Shown here in pieces: positions 1 through 4,938 of a stretch of DNA of 5,460 bases (position 1 is its first letter; each line of letters opens with the position of its first letter). Location of the stretch: NCBI GenBank assembly GCA_013696065.1, contig JACCZJ010000256.1:1-5460 (forward strand). Reading direction: 5' to 3'. This DNA is from Nocardioidaceae bacterium. Its GTDB lineage: Bacteria > Actinomycetota > Actinomycetes > Propionibacteriales > Nocardioidaceae. The position numbers and the translations under genes were made by a program. The notes under the pieces were generated by a model, which searched no databases, had not been told where the DNA came from, and saw only the letters and a program-made list of their open reading frames with translations.

Positions 1-279
1 ACCGGGCTTGACGGGCTGACACCGCACGATCTGCGGCACACGGCCGCGTCGCTGGCGATCGACTCCGGGGCGACCGTGCTGGCCGTTTCCCGGATGCTCG
101 GGCACTCGTCGCCGGTTCTCACACTGACCACATACGCGCACCTCTTCGACGCGACTATTGACGAACTGGCGGACCGCATGAACGGCGCGTTTTTGGAAGC
201 TCGGGGGGCCCCGGCGAGGCCTGGGACGGCCTCGGCCGTTGTGGATATCCGCTCGGCGACCGACGAAAAGGCCTTCTGA
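1..279 (+). CDS. Tyrosine recombinase/integrase, C-terminal fragment (5' end outside window)
   Basis: This is the last 92 residues of a phage-type tyrosine site-specific recombinase, read in frame 1 from the first base to a TGA at 277-279. Three of the family's catalytic signatures are visible. HDLRHT carries the His and second Arg of the HxxR box (residues 9-12 of the fragment), GHSS carries the second His (residue 35), and TYAHLF carries the nucleophilic Tyr (residue 45, codon 133-135). The His-to-Tyr spacing of 10 fits the phage and actinobacterial integrases that carry a GHxS...TLxxYxHLF tail. The first Arg, the core-binding domain and the arm-binding domain lie outside the window. The family cuts and joins att sites through a 3'-phosphotyrosine intermediate. 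The gene runs toward a tRNA gene whose 3' end starts 18 bp after the stop, which is the usual place for the integrase of a tRNA-integrated phage, ICE or AICE. The visible part is intact, with no frameshift, but I cannot tell whether the whole gene is functional. Confidence 0.93.
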   Translation, partial: TGLDGLTPHDLRHTAASLAIDSGATVLAVSRMLGHSSPVLTLTTYAHLFDATIDELADRMNGAFLEARGAPARPGTASAVVDIRSATDEKAF

Positions 280-296
280 GCTGCGGTTATGCTTCG

Positions 297-370
297 TGGG
301 GCGGGCGGGGCTCGAACCCGCGACCCAAGGATTATGAAGCCTTTGCTCTAACCAGCTGAGCTACCGCCCC
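297..370 (-). tRNA. tRNA-Met (CAT anticodon), probably elongator
   Basis: The minus strand folds into a complete 74-nt cloverleaf. It has a 7-bp acceptor stem (364-370 with 298-304), TA at 362-363, a D arm with GCTC/GAGC stem (358-361 and 345-348) and a GG-containing loop. The anticodon arm is 327-343 with loop TTCATAA and anticodon CAT. A 5-nt variable loop and a T arm with stem GCGGG/CCCGC around TTCGAGC (305-321) complete it. The discriminator base is A (position 297), and the next bases are CG, so CCA is not encoded. The Watson-Crick G1-C72 pair and the lack of three consecutive G-C pairs in the anticodon stem argue against initiator tRNA. Elongator Met is the likeliest reading. A CAT-anticodon tRNA-Ile2, which needs lysidine modification, cannot be excluded by eye. 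The pair closing the anticodon loop (31-39) is a C-U mismatch, which is unusual. The 3' end faces the integrase gene. Confidence 0.92.
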
Positions 371-636
371 TCAGGGGAAGAAACGTACCGTTGCCGTCTC
401 TTGTCTTTCGCCGGGGCCGAGCCTACGACACTCGCTGCTGACTCAGAACGCCTGAGCCTCAACTGGGTCGCAGGGGTGATGTCAGGGTGAGAGTCTTTGG
501 GCGGCCCCGTGGCGCTCTGAGCTTCCAAGGGTCTTGACCCCGGGCGCGCCTGAGCACGTGGCGACTGCGCTCATGGGGCTCAACCCATCCACGCAAGCCA
601 AGACGGACATCTACCTAGGGAGGGGCGGTGTCGGCA

Positions 637-650
637 ACGTGCTTACACGT
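637..650. repeat. Perfect ACGTG-N4-CACGT dyad upstream of the transferase promoter
   Basis: Five perfectly complementary base pairs flank the 4-base spacer CTTA. The centre is at about 643.5, roughly 40 bp before the predicted transcription start at about 685, in or just upstream of the -35 zone. That position would suit either an activator site or a small transcriptional operator. The arms are short, so chance occurrence is possible. No regulator gene is in the window. Confidence 0.3.
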
Positions 651-669
651 CCCCAGGACGCCTGTGTAT

Positions 670-678
670 TGGTATACT
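670..678 (+). promoter_or_regulatory. Extended -10 promoter (TGG-TATACT) for the transferase/flippase pair
   Basis: TATACT at 673-678 matches five of six bases of the bacterial -10 consensus. It is preceded by TG and one spacer base (670-672), forming an extended -10 element, which can work without a good -35 box. I see no convincing TTGACA-like -35 at 16-19 bp spacing. With the usual 6-7 bp from the -10 to the start of transcription, RNA would begin at about 685, at or next to the TTG start codon at 686. This implies a leaderless or near-leaderless mRNA and would explain the missing Shine-Dalgarno sequence. Confidence 0.5.
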
Positions 679-685
679 GGCGAGC

Positions 686-1873
686 TTGAGCCATCCAGCG
701 ATCAGACTCGCGCTTTTGCAGGCATGCCTGAAGCGAGTTCCACCTCGTAACCACGCGGTTGTCGCTGGCTCTCCGGACGACGAGGGTAATAGCGTTGAGG
801 TGGTGCGCGCGCTCGCCCGCCACATTCGAGTGTACTGGCTGGTGGGGGACCAGTGCGATTCCCTCGATTGGTTGGTAGCAGACGCTGATGAAGTGGGCAG
901 CGTCCGATGCCTACGCAAGGACAGTATCAAGGCTTATTGGGCCTACCTGACAGCCCGCTACGTATTCTTCACGCATGGTTTGTACGGATCGCCGCGCCCT
1001 CCACCTAACAAGACTTTCGTCAATCTTTGGCATGGCGACGGACCGAAGCAACGGAAAAACTTTGCAGAAGTGCGGTCCACCCTCGTGGTTAGCGGCACCG
1101 AGCTTTGGGGGAAGCCCAGGGCTCGAAGCTTTGGAGTCGGTGAGAGCGGGGTCGTCATCACTGGCAACCCTCGGGTGGATCAATTTGCCCGTCCGGCGGA
1201 CGATAGTAGTTTGCGAGATGTGGGGATCGATCCGAGCAAGCACTTCGTTCTTTGGTTGCCCACATATCGAGCGACCGAGTATCGAGGGCGACGAACCGGC
1301 CTCGTCCGCAACTGGGCGGACGCGGAGGAGCTTTCGAACTCGGAACTCATACGCACAAAACTCACCCAAGTTGCCGAGGACGCGAGGCTCCTGGGCGTGA
1401 TGCTGGCGGTTAAGCCGCACCACTTAGACGCAGACCAGTTTGCCGACACCGGTATGCATATCATCAGCAACGCGGACCTTCGCAAAGCCCGTATCGGCCT
1501 CTACCAGCTTCTAGCCCGTGCAGATGGTCTTGTCACTGACTACAGCAGTGTGTGGACGGACTTTCTTGCTGTGAATCGACCGATCGGATTTTACTGTCCC
1601 GATCTCGATGAGTATGTCGCCAACCGGGGTCTCAATGTCGAAGAGTACCCTAGCCTCCTCCCTGGACCACTCCTTGAATCCAGGGAGGACTTTCGCAGGT
1701 TCATGCGTGACTGCCTAGAGGAATCGGATTCGTCGAGAGCTCAGAGGAGTAGGTCGATTGATCGCATAGGCGCAGAGACCAGGTTGGGAGCAACAAAGCG
1801 TCTACTGGATGCCGTGGGCATCACCCGGTCCGAGACTCCTAGCATCAATTATCTCAGCATTCGTACCCATTAG
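686..1873 (+). CDS. CDP-glycerol glycerophosphotransferase family protein (TagB/TagF-like)
   Basis: This 395-residue protein matches the poly(glycerol-phosphate) transferase family (Glyphos_transf), which moves glycerol-phosphate, or a related polyol-phosphate, from a CDP-activated donor onto a lipid-linked teichoic-acid-type acceptor at the inner membrane face. The two halves of the GT-B-like fold are recognisable. NLWHGDGPK (113-121) holds the conserved WHG His. Then come SGTELWGKPRARSFGV (136-151), GNPRVDQ (160-166), LPTYR (191-195), KPHH (243-246, the second conserved His region), and VTDYSSVWTDFLAVNRPIGFY (283-303) followed by PDLDEY and PGP (326-328). I see no signal peptide or membrane segment, which fits a peripheral cytoplasmic enzyme. 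Length fits the single-domain TagB-like members rather than the long TagF polymerases. The start is TTG at 686. It is the only plausible start that keeps the N-terminal strand RNHAVVAGSP (21-30), and it has no clear Shine-Dalgarno but a -10 box right before it. Polyol identity (glycerol or ribitol) and primase versus polymerase role cannot be read from sequence. The flippase follows 11 bp later. Confidence 0.88.
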   Translation: MSHPAIRLALLQACLKRVPPRNHAVVAGSPDDEGNSVEVVRALARHIRVYWLVGDQCDSLDWLVADADEVGSVRCLRKDSIKAYWAYLTARYVFFTHGLYGSPRPPPNKTFVNLWHGDGPKQRKNFAEVRSTLVVSGTELWGKPRARSFGVGESGVVITGNPRVDQFARPADDSSLRDVGIDPSKHFVLWLPTYRATEYRGRRTGLVRNWADAEELSNSELIRTKLTQVAEDARLLGVMLAVKPHHLDADQFADTGMHIISNADLRKARIGLYQLLARADGLVTDYSSVWTDFLAVNRPIGFYCPDLDEYVANRGLNVEEYPSLLPGPLLESREDFRRFMRDCLEESDSSRAQRSRSIDRIGAETRLGATKRLLDAVGITRSETPSINYLSIRTH

Positions 1874-1884
1874 CGCTATTTTTG

Positions 1885-3270
1885 ATGTCGACAGAACCGG
1901 CGCCGCAGGGTCGCCAATCGAAATCCAGCCGAACTAGCAGCAGCCCAAACGCAGTCTCGCTCGGCTCAGCTACCGTTTGGTTCGGTTTCGCTTATGGCGG
2001 CGCAATTCTTGGCTACCTGGCGGTCAACGCATTCGCCGCGCGGCTGCTTCATAATGACTTCGGTTATTTCGTGATAACTGTGACCGTCTCGACGGTGCTA
2101 GGTCAGCTGGGCCTGTTCGGCGCTCATCGCGGCGGGCTGCGTAGGGCGGCTCGTCTCGAGAATGATGACAGCGAGGGACTGGCTGACTTGCGGCGCACAG
2201 CGCGAGTCGTCTCTGCCGTGACGCTGCCAGTTACCGCTCTTGTGAGTGCGCTCGTGACCTTCTTTGTGGCTGCTCGGGCCGATGACCAGAGCCGGTGGCT
2301 GTTGGCTATCGGCATGGGCGTCCTGGTGTGGTTCAGCGGACAGCAGAAGTTATGGGCGAACTACCTGCGAGGTTTCGGGCGTATCCGATTCGCGAGCCTT
2401 CTCGAGGGGAGATCTGGAGGGGCACTGGTTGCCCTTTGCCAGGGGATTTTCATTGGCACGGTGCTACTCTACTTTTCCGACCTCCGACTAGCTGGTGCAT
2501 TGGCGGCCATGGCGGTCGGATTCGCTATCCCTGTATTTTTTGCCTGGTTGGCGGTGTCAAAAAGCTGGCGGCAAGTCGATGTCGAGCGAACCAGACTACG
2601 AGACGTACGCCAGGTCATCTCGCATAACCGCCATTTCGCTAGCAATATGCTTGGTGGTTCGATTAACAGCAATATGGAACTGTGGCTCGCAGGGCTTTTG
2701 TTGACTAGCATAGATACTTCATTGTTCAGTGCGGCACAACGCCTTTCCTTGTTGCTGTCCATCTCTATCATGTCGTTAGGAGTCGTTTTTAGCCCTGTCG
2801 TGTCGCGCCTCTTCGACCACGACAACCGCAAACTCGAGCGGTTGCTGCGCACTGGTGCCAGCTTGGCTGCGGTGCTCACAGCTGCGTTGTGGATACCGAT
2901 GCTGGTGGCGCCAGGATTCCTACTGGAAGCCGTGTATGGTGATGCTTTCCAAGGGGCGGCAAATGTTCTTGTGATACTCACGCTCGGCGGTATCAGCAAT
3001 GTTTTGACTGGAATGTGTGCCGTCACCCTGACTATGTCTCGGCACGAGGCGATCGTCGCGAAAGCACAGTGGGTAGCGGTGCTGGCGCGCGCGGGTCTTG
3101 GCGTTATCCTCGCACAGCAATTTGGCACTTTGGGCCTCGCGGCAAGCGCTGCCACTGTGACGCTCGGCCTTTCTTGTACTTTTTGGTACCTCACGCATCA
3201 GCGCATGGGCATGTGGACGCACCCGACGTTGCGCCCGGACATGGCGTTGATGCGAAAGACTGCTGGCTGA
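1885..3270 (+). CDS. Polysaccharide flippase, Wzx/MATE-superfamily (O-antigen transporter-like)
   Basis: This 461-residue multi-spanning membrane protein has about 12 predicted helices, read by eye near residues 28-52, 58-82, 108-130, 137-152, 175-197, 202-224, 260-275, 285-308, 325-347, 360-382, 395-415 and 418-437. That number, the length and local patterns such as FSAAQRLSLLLSISIMSLG (281-299) and AVYGDAFQGAANVL (349-362) are typical of Wzx-like flippases. The family moves undecaprenyl-linked oligosaccharides, or related lipid-linked units, from the inner to the outer membrane leaflet. A polar, Ser-rich cytoplasmic N-terminus of about 25 residues precedes helix 1. I choose ATG 1885 over the TTG three bases earlier. 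No clear Shine-Dalgarno precedes it, only a T-rich run, so translation is probably coupled to the transferase 11 bp upstream. The pairing suggests export of a glycan bearing polyol-phosphate, but no Wzy polymerase, ABC transporter or sugar transferase is in the window, so the cargo is unknown. Some stretches are distinctly less GC-rich than the neighbouring zwf-like gene. Confidence 0.85.
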   Translation: MSTEPAPQGRQSKSSRTSSSPNAVSLGSATVWFGFAYGGAILGYLAVNAFAARLLHNDFGYFVITVTVSTVLGQLGLFGAHRGGLRRAARLENDDSEGLADLRRTARVVSAVTLPVTALVSALVTFFVAARADDQSRWLLAIGMGVLVWFSGQQKLWANYLRGFGRIRFASLLEGRSGGALVALCQGIFIGTVLLYFSDLRLAGALAAMAVGFAIPVFFAWLAVSKSWRQVDVERTRLRDVRQVISHNRHFASNMLGGSINSNMELWLAGLLLTSIDTSLFSAAQRLSLLLSISIMSLGVVFSPVVSRLFDHDNRKLERLLRTGASLAAVLTAALWIPMLVAPGFLLEAVYGDAFQGAANVLVILTLGGISNVLTGMCAVTLTMSRHEAIVAKAQWVAVLARAGLGVILAQQFGTLGLAASAATVTLGLSCTFWYLTHQRMGMWTHPTLRPDMALMRKTAG

Positions 3271-3317
3271 AACGCGAGCCTCGGTAGACCACGGCATGGG
3301 CTCATCCCGTGTCTGCA

Positions 3318-3359
3318 GACCTGGCCGCCGGCGCGGCTAGTCAACGGGCGGGCCAGGTC
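3318..3359. terminator. Possible bidirectional terminator hairpin between convergent genes
   Basis: A perfect 9-bp inverted repeat (GACCTGGCC at 3318-3326, GGCCAGGTC at 3351-3359) encloses a 24-nt loop. The loop region can alternatively form an inner GCCGC-CGGC-GCGGC hairpin (3324-3337). The structure lies 48 bp after the flippase stop and includes the stop codon of the minus-strand zwf-like gene. Position and symmetry suit shared termination of the two convergent genes. There is no T-run on either strand, so it is not a textbook intrinsic terminator. A weaker CACGG/CCGTG pair sits at 3290-3311. Confidence 0.4.
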
Positions 3360-4704
3360 CGGCAGAGCCCGCAGCGTAGTTCTGCAGAGTCGGCACACCA
3401 GCTCGCCAGGTGACGAGCACGGAGTCGATGATGCGCCAACACTGCTCGGCCTCGTCATCGCGCACCGTGAGCGTCGGATCTCCAGCTAGTACGTCGCGTA
3501 GCAGCCGTGCGGAGGCGGGCATGACTTGGCGGCGCCGAGCGACCTCGAGCAGAACTGGCTCCACCTCGGGTAGGCCAGACGGGCCAACGGCCTGCAGCTC
3601 AAGGGTTAGCCGGTCCGGAGCCATCTCCAGGCACAAAACAGCATGTGTGACCGGCAGCATTCCGCGGCGCGCCGCGCGAAAGTGAAGTGCGATATGACGA
3701 CGTGGAAGGCCCAAGGCCTTGCCCGTCCGCAACACGAACGGCACCCCGTGCCATCGGGGCACGTTGACCGTGAGTTGTAGGCAAGCGTAAGTCTCGGTGT
3801 CTCGGGACGCGTCCACGCCGGTCTCCTGCAGGTACCCCCGGAGCGCCTGCCCTTGGACGTTGCCGGCGGTGTAGCGGCCTCGCGCCGTCCGGGTCGCAAC
3901 CTCGCTGGGGATAAGAGCGTTGACGCGGCGCAGGACTGCGACCTTCTCCTCGCGGAGGCACCGCTCGTCGAGCGCTGCAGGCGCCTCCATGGCCACAAGG
4001 GCGAGAATTTGCAGCAAGTGACTTTGAACCATGTCCCTGAGCGCTCCGGTGCGGTCGTAGAACTCGGCGCGACCTGCGACGCCTGCGGTCTCCTCCCATG
4101 TTATTTCCACGCGTTCAAGGTGCTCACAGGACCAAAGCGGTTCAAAGATCGGGTTCGCGAAGCGCAGGGCCAGCAGGTCCTGAACGGCCTGGTGGTAGAG
4201 GAAGTGGTCGACACGGAACACGTCTTGCTCTCTGACGACGGTGTGCAGCAGTCGGCTCAGTTCGCGCGCCGAGCCGAGGTCCGTGCCGAACGGCTTTTCG
4301 ATGACGATCCGGCTGCCGGGCGCGATTCCTCCGTCCTGCAGGGCTTGTACCGCCGATGCGTAGACGGATGGCGGAAGGGCCAGGTAGGCGATGATGGGCC
4401 CTGTGCCGAGGGCTTGCCGCAGGTCCGGGCGCCGCTCTAAGTCAGCCTGCATGTAATCCAGGCGGTTGATAAGCGCGGCACGGTGGGCTGAGTCGACGCC
4501 TGATGCGTGCTCGGCCAGCTGAAGGGCCGCCAGATCTCGGTAGTCCTGGCTGGTCAGCGGCTCGCGCCCGACGCCCAGCACGCGCAACGCCGCTGGCAGA
4601 CCGCCGTGGCTTTGGAGGTGGGCGAGAGCTGGCAGCAGGTGACGGATCGCAAGGTCGCCGGCGGCGCCTAGGACGACGAGCCGGTCGATCGATTCGCCGC
4701 TCAC
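3337..4704 (-). CDS. zwf: Glucose-6-phosphate dehydrogenase family protein, short and with altered substrate motif
   Basis: This is a 455-residue protein of the G6PDH family, whose members oxidise glucose 6-phosphate to 6-phosphogluconolactone with NADP (or NAD) at the entry of the oxidative pentose phosphate pathway. Visible motifs are the nucleotide-binding GAAGDLAIRHLLPAL (13-27), IEKPFG (135-140), RVDHFLYHQ (164-172), the catalytic-His region RDMVQSHLLQ (223-232), REEKVAVLR (251-259), VPFVLRTGKAL (321-331) and C-terminal DDEAEQCW (416-423). Family members usually run about 480-515 residues, so this one is short, mainly in the C-terminal sheet region (about 340-400). The canonical R-I-D-H-Y-L-G-K-E box is changed at Tyr (to Phe), Gly (to Tyr), Lys (to His) and Glu (to Gln). 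In the Leuconostoc enzyme that Tyr and Lys help hold the substrate phosphate, so activity or substrate may differ. The start is GTG at 4702-4704, with only a weak ribosome site. The gene is convergent with the flippase and divergent from the ispD-like gene. No opcA, gnd or tal is nearby. Fold assignment is firm; substrate is not. Confidence 0.9.
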   Translation of the reverse strand: MSGESIDRLVVLGAAGDLAIRHLLPALAHLQSHGGLPAALRVLGVGREPLTSQDYRDLAALQLAEHASGVDSAHRAALINRLDYMQADLERRPDLRQALGTGPIIAYLALPPSVYASAVQALQDGGIAPGSRIVIEKPFGTDLGSARELSRLLHTVVREQDVFRVDHFLYHQAVQDLLALRFANPIFEPLWSCEHLERVEITWEETAGVAGRAEFYDRTGALRDMVQSHLLQILALVAMEAPAALDERCLREEKVAVLRRVNALIPSEVATRTARGRYTAGNVQGQALRGYLQETGVDASRDTETYACLQLTVNVPRWHGVPFVLRTGKALGLPRRHIALHFRAARRGMLPVTHAVLCLEMAPDRLTLELQAVGPSGLPEVEPVLLEVARRRQVMPASARLLRDVLAGDPTLTVRDDEAEQCWRIIDSVLVTWRAGVPTLQNYAAGSAGPGPPVD

Positions 4705-4938
4705 GTCGAGTCGCTGGGCTTGGGTGCGAGGGCCGCCGTCCGGCAGCGCGCACGCTTCAGGTACAGGAGTTGCGGACTGATCGTGCCCGGATCGACAGAC
4801 ATGGCAATCGCCACGGTTCGGTCCGGCACAGGCGTCAGTATGCTCGCCAGCCAGCCCGAAAACCAGATAACTCGATTGGCTGCCGCATTTAGTTGCCTAT
4901 GCCACGATGGCTCATCATCAGCTGAGGAGGAGTGCAAA
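4705..4938. promoter_or_regulatory. Divergent intergenic region between the zwf-like and ispD-like genes
   Basis: These 234 bp must hold the promoters or 5' leaders of both divergent genes unless transcription comes from further away. Rightward, TTGGCT (4876-4881) and TATGCC (4898-4903) are 16 bp apart, but the -10 lacks its conserved last T. Leftward, the minus-strand CATACT, from the AGTATG around 4836-4841, is a possible -10 without a clear -35. Neither is convincing. Open frames crossing this stretch lack a recognisable protein and look like chance consequences of high GC. No tRNA or riboswitch was recognised. Confidence 0.4.
4924..4932 (+). promoter_or_regulatory. Strong ribosome binding site of the ispD-like gene
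   Basis: GAGGAGGAG contains GGAGG (4926-4930), complementary to the 16S rRNA 3' end, 8 bases before GTG at 4939. It fixes the GTG as the start codon. It is the only strong Shine-Dalgarno sequence in the window; the other three complete genes have weak or no such site. Confidence 0.85.

Larger units (their letters stand above)
371..685. other. 315-bp intergenic region between the tRNA and the surface-polymer genes
   Basis: I find no convincing coding sequence here. The frame of the downstream gene stays open well into this stretch but has no ATG, GTG or TTG with a ribosome binding site. On the minus strand, a weak -10-like TACGTT (382-387) lies 11 bp upstream of the tRNA. No -35 box sits at proper spacing, so I do not call it a promoter. 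Small perfect inverted repeats occur at 442-456 (CTCAG/CTGAG), 573-588 (ATGGG/CCCAT) and 637-650 (ACGTG/CACGT). Only the last, close to a good -10 box, is listed separately. Confidence 0.6.

Noticed and set aside
297..370. Initiator tRNA-fMet
   Set aside because: The first base pair is a normal G-C and the anticodon stem lacks the three consecutive G-C pairs of bacterial initiators.
442..588. Small hairpins (CTCAG/CTGAG at 442-456, ATGGG/CCCAT at 573-588) as a possible non-coding RNA
   Set aside because: Stems are only 5 bp and there is no promoter-terminator pair or known RNA family pattern, so chance is the simpler explanation.
911..1423. A 170-codon open frame on the minus strand opposite the transferase
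   Set aside because: It overlaps the conserved WHG, GNPR and LPTYR motifs of the plus-strand gene and shows no domain of its own.
1882..1884. TTG at 1882 as the flippase start
   Set aside because: ATG follows directly in frame at 1885, and nothing favours the TTG.
2469..3194. A 241-codon open frame on the minus strand, opposite the flippase gene
   Set aside because: Its composition is low-complexity, Ser/Thr/Arg/Ala-rich, with no recognisable domain or ribosome site. It lies wholly antisense to a convincing membrane protein gene, so it is a GC-driven chance frame.
3853..4440. A 195-codon open frame on the plus strand inside the zwf-like gene
   Set aside because: It is fully antisense to conserved G6PDH motifs and has no family resemblance or ribosome site.
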